Assembly: GCF_022478115.1 (NCBI RefSeq)
Contig: NZ_JAKGSC010000001.1
Location: forward strand, 310,001 to 374,000
Reading direction: 5' to 3'
Source: Tenacibaculum aquimarinum
GTDB lineage: Bacteria; Bacteroidota; Bacteroidia; Flavobacteriales; Flavobacteriaceae
Length of the DNA: 64,000 nt
Every line of letters begins with the position of its first letter. Within the stretch, counting starts at the first letter, position 1. The notes below the pieces were generated by a model that worked only from the letters and a program-made list of their open reading frames with translations, was not told the origin of the DNA and did not search any database. This document shows, one piece after another, positions 1 to 8,210 of this stretch. Position numbers and translations under genes: made by a program.

Positions 1-104
1 TTGGTAATTAACCACTTATTTATATCTGCATTTTTATTAAAATTAAAGACCATTATTTCTAAAGTAAAAAAAGTAATTAGTAAAAGGTTTAAGAGCGTTT
101 TCAT
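1..104 (-). CDS. CIA30-family protein, N-terminal fragment (runs off the window)
   Basis: An ATG at 104 lies two bases after the stop of the upstream SDR gene, and 34 codons remain open to the window edge. The start is a hydrophobic stretch (LLNLLLITFFTLEI) followed by FNFNKNADINKW. The second part resembles how the complex I intermediate-associated protein 30 (CIA30) beta-sandwich family begins. Spacing and strand make it the last visible gene of the carotenoid/photoprotection run. The family call rests on about 15 residues, so it is tentative. That an open frame starts here in step with the operon is firmer. Confidence 0.5.
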   Translation of the reverse strand, partial: MKTLLNLLLITFFTLEIMVFNFNKNADINKWLIT

Positions 105-106
105 TC

Positions 107-784
107 TTATAATTTTAAAGACACAATTCCTGCATCTATTGGAAAAACTTGTCCCGATATTGCAGATGCATCATCAGACAACAAATAGGTTGCTAAACTT
201 GCAACTTCTTGTGCTTTTAAAACTTTTTTAAGAGGATGACGTTCTTTCATATTTTCTCGCTGTTTGTCATTTCTTAATAATTTTTCAGCCAACAAAGTAT
301 CTGTAACTGTTGGCGCAATACAATTAAACCTAATTTTTGTTGCAAATTCTCCTGCTAAAGATTTTACTAAGCCTTCTACAGCGGACTTACTAGCAGAAAC
401 ACTTGCGTGAAATGGCATTCCCATTTTAGTTGCTACAGAACTAAAAAACACAGCACTTGCGTTATTATTTTTTAATGGATTTATATATTTCTGAATAATT
501 TTTACAGCGCCAATAACATTAATTTCAAAATCTTCGCGAAAATCATCAATTTTTAAACGTCCAATTGGCTTTAAATTTATACTTCCTGGGCAATAAACGA
601 GACCATTAAGTTCTTCTATCTCTGGTAAATCATCCTTTAAAACATCTAAAGAATAATGAGTTACATTAACATGATCTTCAATTCTATTTCTGCTAAAATT
701 AATAATCTTGTGCGTATCTTTTAAAGCATTAACAATAGCTTTACCAATACCTCTACTTCCTCCTACTACCAAAATTGTTTTCAT
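107..784 (-). CDS. Short-chain dehydrogenase/reductase (SDR), catalytic Tyr not conserved
   Basis: A 225-residue Rossmann-fold protein of normal SDR length. The N-terminal nucleotide motif GGSRGIG is intact, and the catalytic-serine strand reads FFSSVA. In the usual YxxxK active site, here read from ASVSASKSA, the lysine is present but valine sits four residues before it instead of tyrosine. RFNCIAPTVTDT matches the SDR region after the active site. The gene follows the 79-aa unknown by a few bases. The substrate is unknown. It may be a dehydrogenase with altered chemistry or a non-catalytic member. As I recall, SDRs of this type often sit near photolyase or carotenoid genes. Confidence 0.85.
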   Translation of the reverse strand: MKTILVVGGSRGIGKAIVNALKDTHKIINFSRNRIEDHVNVTHYSLDVLKDDLPEIEELNGLVYCPGSINLKPIGRLKIDDFREDFEINVIGAVKIIQKYINPLKNNNASAVFFSSVATKMGMPFHASVSASKSAVEGLVKSLAGEFATKIRFNCIAPTVTDTLLAEKLLRNDKQRENMKERHPLKKVLKAQEVASLATYLLSDDASAISGQVFPIDAGIVSLKL

Positions 785-790
785 AAATTA

Positions 791-1030
791 TTAATTTGCT
801 GTTAATCTACCTTTTAATCTTAGCTCTAATTTTCTTTTAATCACTGTAATTCTTTTCATAACATCCATTAAAGTGTCTTCTTTTGTCTTTTTATAAATTT
901 CATTAATTGATAAGACAATTTCTTTTGCAGTACGCGCAGCAATTATCTTTTCATTTCTGGTTCTAAATGATTTATAATTCACTTCAAAATCTAACGCTTG
1001 CTCTACTAACTTTTTCCTATTTTTTTTCAT
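791..1030 (-). CDS. Uncharacterised 79-residue basic protein of the photoprotection operon
   Basis: I do not recognise a family. The product is short, rich in Lys/Arg and predicted largely helical, with no signal peptide, membrane segment or Cys motif. Its ATG (1030-1028) overlaps the TGA of the TIGR03643 gene as ATGA, so translational coupling is likely, and the SDR gene follows six bases after its stop. This tight placement supports a real gene. Its job can only be guessed from its neighbours. Confidence 0.65.
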   Translation of the reverse strand: MKKNRKKLVEQALDFEVNYKSFRTRNEKIIAARTAKEIVLSINEIYKKTKEDTLMDVMKRITVIKRKLELRLKGRLTAN

Positions 1031-1293
1031 CGTTTAGAAATTTTATTGTTACTAATATTTTGTTGTCTTGTACATTTAAACCTACCTTTTACAAAGTCTC
1101 TTTTTGCTTGGTGTTTACTGCTACGACCTGTTACCCTAGCCCTCCACAGTTTAAAACTAGATAATTTTAATTCTTTACGCATTAAGCTTATTACCTCTTG
1201 CTCTTTTAAACCAAACTGAAACTTTATTGCATCAAAAGTGGTTCTATCTTCCCAAGCCATTTCTATAATTCGGTCTAATTCTCTACACGTCAT
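1027..1293 (-). CDS. TIGR03643/DUF2805 family protein
   Basis: An 88-residue protein whose core (RIIEMAWEDRTTFDAIKFQFG, then LKEQEVISLMRKELKLSS and FKLWRARVTGR) matches what I recall of TIGR03643/DUF2805. This is a small helical, possibly helix-turn-helix-like family of unknown function, often found near photolyase/cryptochrome genes. The C-terminal tail is basic and probably disordered. It starts at ATG 1293, 25 bases after the DUF2867 gene ends, and overlaps the next gene by 4 bp. The family match is good; a DNA- or RNA-binding role is only a guess. Confidence 0.85.
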   Translation of the reverse strand: MTCRELDRIIEMAWEDRTTFDAIKFQFGLKEQEVISLMRKELKLSSFKLWRARVTGRSSKHQAKRDFVKGRFKCTRQQNISNNKISKR

Positions 1294-1317
1294 AATTTTA
1301 TATTTTTGGATGAATAT

Positions 1318-2736
1318 TTATTTTTTGACTAATGCATTTATCATTCCTCTAAAAACAAAGGCATGAAATGGTAAAACGGCGTACCAGTATAAGCGCCCTA
1401 AAACACCTTTTGGCCTAAACACTGCTGTTTGATATAGTTTGTCTTTTACAATCTTAAACTCTAACCATGCTTCTCCTGGCAACTTCATTTCAGCAAATAA
1501 TAGCAATCGTTTTTCTTTTTTATCAGCTAATAATACACGCCAAAAATCTAATGGATCACCTGCTTCTAAATATGTATCATGCGTTCTTCCTCTTCGCAAA
1601 CCAACGCCACCAAAAATCTTATCTACATAGCCTCGTATTTTCCATAAACCATTAAAGCTATACCAACCGTTTTTTCCTCCAATAGACCAAATTCTATTTA
1701 GTGTAAATTGTTCGTCAGTCATTTTTATTGATCGTACATCTTTAAAACAACCATATTCTGGTATTTGGATATGATCTGATAATTGATCTTGAAAAACACC
1801 GCTACTAATTGCATCTTTCCAACTTGAAATAACAGCATTTTGCTCTATTTTTTGAAAAGCCAAGCTAACTGACTCTTTATAGGAAATAGGATGAATGTTT
1901 AATAGTTGATTTATATTACTTGGCTTTGCTATAACCTCAACCTTCATACTATCAACTAAAGATTGTGCCAAATTAAAAGAAGTAGATGTTACAAAATACA
2001 ACCAATAAGATGATAATTTTGGAGTTAAAATTGGTAACGTAAAAATATATCTTTTGAAACCTCTTACTGCTGCAAATTGCAAGAGCATCTCCTTGTACGT
2101 TAGTACTTCTGTACCACAAATATCAAAAGATTTATTGTACAATTTATGATTACCAACTGCTCGTTCTAAAAAAGCTAAAACATCTCTAATGGCAATTGGT
2201 TGCGATTTAGTATTCAACCATTTTGGGGTAATCATTACAGGAAGTTTTTCTACAATATCTCTTATAATTTCAAAAGAAGCACTTCCGCTACCTACAATAA
2301 TTCCTGCTCTAAATGTTGTAAGAGCATATTTTTCTGATTGTAAGTTTTTTTCAACTTGATAACGAGAAGATAAGTGTTTAGATAAATTATTATCATTTAC
2401 AATACCGCTTAAATAAATAACTTGTTTACACTTCGTTTTTTGAACTAAACTTTTAAAATTATTGGCACATACTTGCTCCAATTCTTCAAAATTAGTGGCA
2501 TTAGTTGCCATTGAATGTATTAAATAATAAGCAACATCAATATCTGATGGAATAATAATTTCTTTTACCGCTAAAAAATCTACTTTTATAAATTGTACAT
2601 TATTTTTATTTTCTATTTCATCAGGAATTCTATTTAAATCACGCACACAACAAACTATTTCATGTCCTGCTTCAAGCAGTTTTAAAACCAATCTTTTAGC
2701 AATGTAACCTGTTGTTCCAGTGATTAGAATTTTCAT
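1318..2736 (-). CDS. NAD(P)-binding SDR-type protein with C-terminal DUF2867 domain
   Basis: 472 residues in two parts. Residues 1-290 form an atypical/extended SDR of the NmrA/YbjT kind, beginning ILITGTTGYIAKRL (GxxGxxG nucleotide loop). The C-terminal part, about 310-472, is a DUF2867 domain with its conserved stretch GLWKIRGYVDKIFGG followed by GLRRGRTHDTYLEAGDPLDFWRV. The start codon touches the stop of the flavin reductase gene with no gap. The reaction is unknown. Placement with flavin reductase and carotenoid genes suggests a redox or lipid-related role. The domain call is secure. Confidence 0.88.
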   Translation of the reverse strand: MKILITGTTGYIAKRLVLKLLEAGHEIVCCVRDLNRIPDEIENKNNVQFIKVDFLAVKEIIIPSDIDVAYYLIHSMATNATNFEELEQVCANNFKSLVQKTKCKQVIYLSGIVNDNNLSKHLSSRYQVEKNLQSEKYALTTFRAGIIVGSGSASFEIIRDIVEKLPVMITPKWLNTKSQPIAIRDVLAFLERAVGNHKLYNKSFDICGTEVLTYKEMLLQFAAVRGFKRYIFTLPILTPKLSSYWLYFVTSTSFNLAQSLVDSMKVEVIAKPSNINQLLNIHPISYKESVSLAFQKIEQNAVISSWKDAISSGVFQDQLSDHIQIPEYGCFKDVRSIKMTDEQFTLNRIWSIGGKNGWYSFNGLWKIRGYVDKIFGGVGLRRGRTHDTYLEAGDPLDFWRVLLADKKEKRLLLFAEMKLPGEAWLEFKIVKDKLYQTAVFRPKGVLGRLYWYAVLPFHAFVFRGMINALVKK

Positions 2737-3348
2737 TTATTTCGGTCTTTGATATGATAATCGCTTCTTATTATTACCAACTAAGTAAGTATCTAAACCA
2801 TTAATGGTTGCAATTTGTCCTTTTGATAAATTTAAAAAACCATCTTCTGAAAGCATTGCTTCTTTAAAATACAAATCCGTTACTTCACCTAATATTAAAA
2901 TAGTTCCGTTAGCACTTATGTGATACTCTTCTAAAAATTTCATTCCTATTTGTAATGGAGATTGACTTACAAACGGAGCATAAAATTCACTTTTATATTC
3001 TGGTAACAGATTAGTTTTATCAAACTCAGAAATTTCAGAAGGGTATTTAGCAGAAGTATGGTGTGCATCTTCAATTATTTCTTCAGAAATAGCATTTATG
3101 GAATAGAAACCTGTCTGCTTTATATTATCATATGTATTTCTTGCAACTGTATTTGGACGTAATACAAAACCTAAAATTGCAGGACTAGAACCAAAATGAA
3201 CAACCGAACTAAATACAGCAACATTTGTTTTACCTTCTTCTGATTTTGTTGCAATTAAGTTTGCTGACTTAAAACCAGAAATACTATTCATTAAATTTAT
3301 TTTATATAGATGATCCATTTCATCTATTTCTCTTCTAGATAAATGCAT
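2737..3348 (-). CDS. Flavin reductase-like (FMN-binding split-barrel) protein
   Basis: 203 residues of the flavin_reduct family. The conserved stretch SGFKSANLIATKSEEGKTNVAVFSS is followed by SSPAILGFVLRPNTVARNTYDNI, and both sit in the FMN pocket of this fold. The protein is soluble, with no signal peptide. The ATG overlaps the stop of the ABC1 kinase gene by one base (TAATG), and the stop abuts the DUF2867 gene. Relatives reduce flavin with NAD(P)H or bind FMN as redox enzymes. The natural substrate here is not evident. Confidence 0.87.
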   Translation of the reverse strand: MHLSRREIDEMDHLYKINLMNSISGFKSANLIATKSEEGKTNVAVFSSVVHFGSSPAILGFVLRPNTVARNTYDNIKQTGFYSINAISEEIIEDAHHTSAKYPSEISEFDKTNLLPEYKSEFYAPFVSQSPLQIGMKFLEEYHISANGTILILGEVTDLYFKEAMLSEDGFLNLSKGQIATINGLDTYLVGNNKKRLSYQRPK

Positions 3349-4658
3349 TATATATTTTTGTAGTTATTAATTTTAATACCAGTTGCTTTTAAATCGTGCA
3401 TTAAATTATACAGTCCAAAAAAGGTTCTATTCATATAAATAAAATGTTTTGAACCTCTATTACCGTTCATTTTTCTTAACTCTGTACTTTGAGAATACTT
3501 TTGACCTAAATCTGCAATTTTTCCAAAGAATTTTTCATCAGAAAAATCGAATTCTTCTTGTTGAAATGGTTGCGTAAACAATGATAACATTTCATAAAAC
3601 AGCTCTTTAAAAAAGGTTATTTCTTCTGGTTTATCATCTTTTCTTAGAATCTCCAACTCATAAAGTTTACTTTCAAAAAAGGCAGGATTATCAATATTTT
3701 CCTGCACTGCTAATTCAAAATAAGGTACATAAAAGCTTTGCGGAACTTCTTTCATACACCCAAAGTCTATGACTATTAATTCTTCATTCTCAGAAACTAA
3801 AAAATTTCCTGGGTGCGGATCTGCATGTACCTTTTTTAACACGTGTAATTGATACATATAAAAATCCCATAAAGCTTGCCCTAATTTATTTGCTATTGCT
3901 TGATTGTGTTCTTTTTTTGTAAACTCAGAAAGATGAATTCCATCCATCCAATCCATTGTTAAAATTCTATCTGAAGAATATGCTTCATAATACTTTGGAA
4001 ATTTCAAATTAGGAATATGACTACAAGCGTCAGAAATCTCATTACTTTGTTTTAACTCTAAAACATAGTTGGTTTCTTCTAATAATTTATTTTCAACTTC
4101 TTTAAAGTACTCGTCAGAGCCTTCACCTTTAATATTAAACATTTTCATGGCAATTGGCTTAACCATTGCTAAATCTGTAGAAATACTGTTTGCAACGCCT
4201 GGATATTGAATTTTTACTGCTAACGTTTTATCGTTTTTTGTAGCTTTATGAACTTGCCCAATACTTGCAGCATTTACAGATTCTGCTGTAAATGTATCGA
4301 ATACTTCATTTGGTGATTTTTTAAAGTATTTTTGAAATGTTTTAACCACTAAAGGACCAGAAAGTGGTGGTACAGAAAACTGTGATAATGAGAACTTTTC
4401 TACATAAGCACTTGGCAACAAACTTTTTTCCATGCTTAACATTTGTGCTACTTTTAATGCAGAGCCTTTCAATTCTTTTAAACCATCGTAAATATCTGTA
4501 GCATTGTCTTCGTTTAATTTACTTCTAGCTTCTTCTTCTGTTTTTGTTATTTTATTACCGTAATATTTTGCATAATTGACGCCAACTTTAAGGCCAGTTG
4601 TAACCAATTTAGTTGCTCTTTCAATTTTTGAAGTCGGTATTTTATTTAATCTTTTCAT
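3348..4658 (-). CDS. ABC1/UbiB-family atypical kinase
   Basis: The start was set at ATG 4658, not the in-frame ATG at 4682. It forms an ATGA overlap with the upstream TetR-like gene and has a purine-rich AAAGGAA about 6 bases before it. The 436-residue product has the ABC1 hallmarks KGSALKVAQMLSME (KxGQ-like), AASIGQVHKA (A-rich loop in place of the P-loop), AVKIQYPG (catalytic lysine), HADPHPGNFLV (catalytic loop) and VIDFGCMKE (DFG-like). Relatives support quinone or isoprenoid lipid metabolism. Next to carotenoid genes a membrane-lipid or prenyl-lipid role is plausible, but no substrate can be named. Confidence 0.92.
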   Translation of the reverse strand: MKRLNKIPTSKIERATKLVTTGLKVGVNYAKYYGNKITKTEEEARSKLNEDNATDIYDGLKELKGSALKVAQMLSMEKSLLPSAYVEKFSLSQFSVPPLSGPLVVKTFQKYFKKSPNEVFDTFTAESVNAASIGQVHKATKNDKTLAVKIQYPGVANSISTDLAMVKPIAMKMFNIKGEGSDEYFKEVENKLLEETNYVLELKQSNEISDACSHIPNLKFPKYYEAYSSDRILTMDWMDGIHLSEFTKKEHNQAIANKLGQALWDFYMYQLHVLKKVHADPHPGNFLVSENEELIVIDFGCMKEVPQSFYVPYFELAVQENIDNPAFFESKLYELEILRKDDKPEEITFFKELFYEMLSLFTQPFQQEEFDFSDEKFFGKIADLGQKYSQSTELRKMNGNRGSKHFIYMNRTFFGLYNLMHDLKATGIKINNYKNI

Positions 4659-5308
4659 ATTGATGTTCCTTTTTCTTTCCACAAAAATTTTGCTAAATCT
4701 ATCACACTTTTTATAGGTGCAATTTGCTGAATATCGAAACTTGCTTTAATTGATTTTTCAATAAAAACATCTGTTTTTTCGAAGTTAGAAGATGTGTCTT
4801 CCATCCAAAATTTTAAAATCATTAGTAATTGTAACCAATAACCTTCTGCTATAGTATTGTTTTGAATTTTGTTAATTTTATCGTTCTTAAAATCAAGGGT
4901 TTCTATATCAATACTATGTATAAAATTGATAAATTCTGTTCGCATTTCTTTTAATACAGTTACTTTAGATAAGTTTGATTTTATCTCTTTAAATGAAAAC
5001 AGAACATAAGATCTATTTGCAGTCAGAAATTCAAAAAAAGTAAAGTAAAAGCTTAATAATTTATCTTTTGATGAATATTCTTGATAAGCTTCAGTTGTAT
5101 GTAAAAGTTGAATTGTCTCATCAACAAAGATTTTAAAAATTGATTTTTCTAAACTTTCGAAGCTTGAATAATGGCTATAAAAATCTGATTCTTCGAAATT
5201 ATTTTCTTTAGCAAATGAAAAAACAGAAGTTGGTTTTCCAGAGATTAAAACCGAATTCATATACCATTCAACTATTTTATCTTGTGTTATGTTCTTTTTC
5301 TTTGCCAT
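4655..5308 (-). CDS. TetR/AcrR-like transcriptional regulator
   Basis: 217 residues, all helical. The N-terminal part resembles a TetR HTH (KIVEWYMNSVL..., then SVFSFAKENNFEESDFYSHYSSFESLEKSIF), though it is divergent from the usual GVSxxxxYxHF. The long C-terminal domain would hold a ligand pocket or dimer interface. It lies between TspO and the ABC1 kinase, overlapping the latter by 4 bp. It may autoregulate the operon, or may have lost DNA binding. No operator could be assigned to it. Confidence 0.72.
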   Translation of the reverse strand: MAKKKNITQDKIVEWYMNSVLISGKPTSVFSFAKENNFEESDFYSHYSSFESLEKSIFKIFVDETIQLLHTTEAYQEYSSKDKLLSFYFTFFEFLTANRSYVLFSFKEIKSNLSKVTVLKEMRTEFINFIHSIDIETLDFKNDKINKIQNNTIAEGYWLQLLMILKFWMEDTSSNFEKTDVFIEKSIKASFDIQQIAPIKSVIDLAKFLWKEKGTSI

Positions 5309-5312
5309 ATTA

Positions 5313-5786
5313 TTAATTGTAAAATACTATGTATGCGTTTAAACTTGTTGCAATGGTCATCCATATTAAATATGGAAAAATCAACAACGTAAACCAATTG
5401 AGTTTTTTTATGTTTTCGAATGTAAAATAGCCTATTAACAGCCATAATAAAGTAATTACCACAAAACCAACAACAGTTAAATGCTGATTGAAGAAAAAGT
5501 AATTCCAACTTACATTTAAAATCCATTGAACTATGTATAGCCTTATAAGTTTTTTGTCTAAAAACTGATATTCAAAGCTCAGCTTTGTCATGTAAAAAGA
5601 AAAGAAAACCATAATACTTGTCCAAGCAACACCAAAAACCCAACCTTCAGGTGTCCAAGGTGCTTTATTTAATGAAAGATACCAATCTGTTTGCGGGCCA
5701 TTTTTCATTAATAAAACTCCAATTCCAAGCGCTAAAAAGTTAGCGCCTAAGAAAAGTATAAACCGTATATATTTATTTTCTTTCAA
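5313..5786 (-). CDS. TspO/MBR family membrane protein
   Basis: 157 residues with five predicted membrane helices and the family signature PWTPEGWVFGVAWTSIM near the N-terminus, with aromatic-rich WNVSWNYFFF-type helices (here ILNVSWNYFFF). TspO proteins bind or transport porphyrins and can affect light and oxygen responses. Translation appears to start at TTG 5786, because a stop lies just upstream and no ATG precedes the first helix. The gene overlaps the end of the lycopene cyclase gene by 14 bp. Its position in a carotenoid operon fits a role in photo-oxidative stress. Confidence 0.92.
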   Translation of the reverse strand: MKENKYIRFILFLGANFLALGIGVLLMKNGPQTDWYLSLNKAPWTPEGWVFGVAWTSIMVFFSFYMTKLSFEYQFLDKKLIRLYIVQWILNVSWNYFFFNQHLTVVGFVVITLLWLLIGYFTFENIKKLNWFTLLIFPYLIWMTIATSLNAYIVFYN

Positions 5787-6474
5787 CTTTTTTATTTTTT
5801 AAATAATTGAATACTAACTGAACTGAAAACAACAAATTAAAAGCATAAAAAACATCTTCAAATGGTATTGTAAAAATTCTAAAACCTAAATTTTCGGTGT
5901 TATTATACCAAACTACTGGTTGCTCTATAAAGCTTCCTGTTAATATTCCGTTTACGATTAAAAAAGGAATTAATATTACTAAAAAGCTCGGTAAATACTC
6001 TTGTAATGTTTTTAAATGATGCTTTAATCCGTACATAATTAACACTAAAAAGAATATAAAATTGATAGTTGTGTATAGTTTTCCGAAGTTAAAAAGCAGT
6101 AACATCCCTGTACTTAAAATAAGCAAAACACTAACAATAATTGTTACAGACTTTGATAATTTGAACTCTGGAAATAAATATTTTAAAACCTCATGTGTAA
6201 ACAAACAAGCATAAGGAATACAAAAGAAAAAAAGCCATTCTTCAATTGGCATTTTAAAAATTTCTATTGATAAATGATAGTCTGAATTAAAACCCCAAAC
6301 TCCGTATTTTGTAAATAAACCGTCCCAAATTAAAAATGGAATTGCAACTACTAAAATACTGACAAAAGCTACTTTAAAATATTGAATGAAATGAAATTTT
6401 TTTTCTACAATACTGTAAAATAGTGGAATACTTAAACTTCCTAAAGTTAATATGAGATATAAGTATGTACTCAT
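5773..6474 (-). CDS. Lycopene beta-cyclase, heterodimer-type fused (CrtYcd-like)
   Basis: 233 residues with about seven membrane helices and two internal repeats, each with the lycopene-cyclase-domain motif. The first reads KYGVWGFNSDYH...PIEEWLFFFCIPYACLF; the second reads WYNNTENLGFRIFTIPFEDVFYAFNLL. PxE(E/D)xxF/Y is characteristic of the CrtYc/CrtYd and fungal/archaeal cyclase type. It converts the linear ends of lycopene to beta-rings, giving beta-carotene in the membrane. It overlaps the crtZ stop and the TspO start, so it is part of the same transcript. Confidence 0.9.
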   Translation of the reverse strand: MSTYLYLILTLGSLSIPLFYSIVEKKFHFIQYFKVAFVSILVVAIPFLIWDGLFTKYGVWGFNSDYHLSIEIFKMPIEEWLFFFCIPYACLFTHEVLKYLFPEFKLSKSVTIIVSVLLILSTGMLLLFNFGKLYTTINFIFFLVLIMYGLKHHLKTLQEYLPSFLVILIPFLIVNGILTGSFIEQPVVWYNNTENLGFRIFTIPFEDVFYAFNLLFSVQLVFNYLKNKKVERK

Positions 6475-6926
6475 TGTCTTTTCTTAAAATATTTTAGTGG
6501 AACAAATAACATTCCAAAGCATTCTCCGTCTGGCTTATCTAGATGTTTATGATGAATTTTATGTGCTTTTCTCAATCCTTTTAAATATTGATTATTAGTG
6601 TTTTTAAACCACTTAAATCGTCTATGAATTAATACATCATGCACTAAAAAATAAGCAATTCCATAAAATAAAATCCCTAATCCGATAAAAAACATATAGT
6701 TTAGTTCAGGCCTAATTCCGAAGTAAAAAAGCAAAATACTTGGTATAGCAAAAACAACAAAAAAAGCATCGTTTTTTTCAAAAACATGTGGATAACCTGG
6801 TTGATGATGATCTTCGTGTAAAAACCATCCAAAGCCATGCATAATGTATTTATGGGTACACCAAGTTATACCTTCCATGGTTACAAATACTCCTAAAGTA
6901 ATTAGTATGAAATAAAACCAAATCAT
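6471..6926 (-). CDS. crtZ: Beta-carotene hydroxylase, fatty-acid-hydroxylase superfamily
   Basis: 151 residues, with membrane helices and the di-iron histidine boxes of CrtZ: H25-xxxx-H30 (THKYIMH), H37-ED-H40-H41 (HEDHH), HDVLIH and HKIHHKH near the C-terminus. It hydroxylates the beta-rings of beta-carotene to cryptoxanthin and zeaxanthin. No ketolase (crtW) or retinal-forming blh gene is visible in the window, so zeaxanthin is the most likely end product of this cluster. It overlaps both neighbours by 4 bp. Confidence 0.92.
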   Translation of the reverse strand: MIWFYFILITLGVFVTMEGITWCTHKYIMHGFGWFLHEDHHQPGYPHVFEKNDAFFVVFAIPSILLFYFGIRPELNYMFFIGLGILFYGIAYFLVHDVLIHRRFKWFKNTNNQYLKGLRKAHKIHHKHLDKPDGECFGMLFVPLKYFKKRQ

Positions 6927-7363
6927 AACGATGTGTTTTTTAAAATATAAAAATCTAAATAATCAGTTGTGTCTTTTTTAGTCAATATATTTTTGAGAAA
7001 TTCTTTATCCTCATTAATGTTAGAATTATAATTTAAAATTTTAGGAAGACTTTCTTGTATTACTAATCTTACATATCTTAAATGTATGTTATTTGGTTCT
7101 TTTACAATTAACTCTTCTAAATTAATCTTCTGTTTGTTAAACACTTTAAGTTTACTCCAAGGTAAAAACTTATATTTAGCTTGTTTCATTTTTAAAGAAA
7201 CAACGTAAGCCAAAACATCTATATTATCAGATTTTTCGTATTTTCTTATATACGAAATCTCCATTCTTTTGGTTGAAACGAGATGAAATTCTCTTACAAA
7301 AACAGGTGTTGGATTCGTAAAGTTAACTACCATATTAAATAATATTAAATACTGAAAACTCAT
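6923..7363 (-). CDS. Uncharacterised helical protein between crtZ and crtB
   Basis: 146 residues. An alternative ATG at 7333 would drop the first ten residues. The stretch AKYKFLPWSKLKVFNKQK, followed by IHLRYVRLVIQESLPKIL and NINEDKEFL, matches a conserved but uncharacterised Bacteroidota family that I remember mainly as helical, TPR-like secreted proteins. There is no clear signal peptide from ATG 7363, although the first 15 residues are hydrophobic. The start overlaps the crtB stop by one base (TAATG) and the stop overlaps crtZ by 4 bp, so it is co-translated with carotenoid enzymes. A scaffold or assembly role is a guess. Confidence 0.8.
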   Translation of the reverse strand: MSFQYLILFNMVVNFTNPTPVFVREFHLVSTKRMEISYIRKYEKSDNIDVLAYVVSLKMKQAKYKFLPWSKLKVFNKQKINLEELIVKEPNNIHLRYVRLVIQESLPKILNYNSNINEDKEFLKNILTKKDTTDYLDFYILKNTSL

Positions 7364-8208
7364 TATATTAGCTTTAGTTTATATTTTACATAACTCCTAG
7401 CTAATAAGTTTATTTTCATTGGATTAGAAATTCTCACCCTTGTTTCCATAATTTTTGTATGATGTACTGCTTTTAGTTTTTTTAATAAACGTTTGTAATA
7501 TCTATAAGCCATATATACACCAAACTTTGCTTCAACAGGTAAATTTAAAATTCCATTTTTAAAGGCATATTCGAAATCTTCTTCAATATCTTTTATTATT
7601 TCTGCTTTAGCTTGCTCATTAAAATCGCCAAAATTTACATTTGGGAAATAAGAACGATTCAATTCTTCAAAATCATCTTTTATATCACGTAAGAAGTTCA
7701 CTTTCTGAAATGCAGAACCCAAGCGCTGTGCAGCATCTTTAAGTTCATTATATTTTTCTTCATTTCCGTCCACAAAAACCTTTAAACACATTAAACCAAC
7801 TACATCTGCTGATCCATAAATATATGCTTGATATTCTTCTTCTGTATTATATTCAGTTTTGTATAAATCTGCCTTCATGCTATTCAAAAAAGCTTTAACC
7901 ATTTTGTCTGAAATGTTATACTTTTTAACAGTGAGCACAAAAGAATTTACAATTGGATTTAAGCTAATACCAATATCTTTTGAGAAAAAATAATCCCTTT
8001 CAAATTTTAACAACAGAGTTTCTTTATCAAATCCATGAAAAGAGTCTACAATTTCATCTGCAAAGCGAACAAATCCATAAATATTATAAATTGCTTCTCT
8101 AATTTTAGGTGATAACATTCTTGTTGCCAAAGAGAAGGAAGTACTGTACTTTTTTGTTACAAGTTTGCTACTCGCGAAAGAGACCTCATCGAACAACTGT
8201 TTTTTCAT
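7363..8208 (-). CDS. crtB: Phytoene synthase
   Basis: 281 residues of the squalene/phytoene synthase family, all-helical isoprenoid fold. Both aspartate-rich Mg-diphosphate motifs are present: DEIVD (51-55, after YGFVRFA) and DIKDD (175-179, after QKVNFLR). YGSADVVGLM is the family's central signature. It condenses two geranylgeranyl diphosphates into phytoene, the first committed carotenoid step. It lies two bases after crtI and overlaps the next gene by one base. Confidence 0.95.
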   Translation of the reverse strand: MKKQLFDEVSFASSKLVTKKYSTSFSLATRMLSPKIREAIYNIYGFVRFADEIVDSFHGFDKETLLLKFERDYFFSKDIGISLNPIVNSFVLTVKKYNISDKMVKAFLNSMKADLYKTEYNTEEEYQAYIYGSADVVGLMCLKVFVDGNEEKYNELKDAAQRLGSAFQKVNFLRDIKDDFEELNRSYFPNVNFGDFNEQAKAEIIKDIEEDFEYAFKNGILNLPVEAKFGVYMAYRYYKRLLKKLKAVHHTKIMETRVRISNPMKINLLARSYVKYKLKLI

Positions 8209-8210
8209 TT

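Noticed and set aside
967..1164. Plus-strand open frame opposite the small operon genes
   Set aside because: It is antisense to two coupled minus-strand genes and has no promoter or recognisable sequence.
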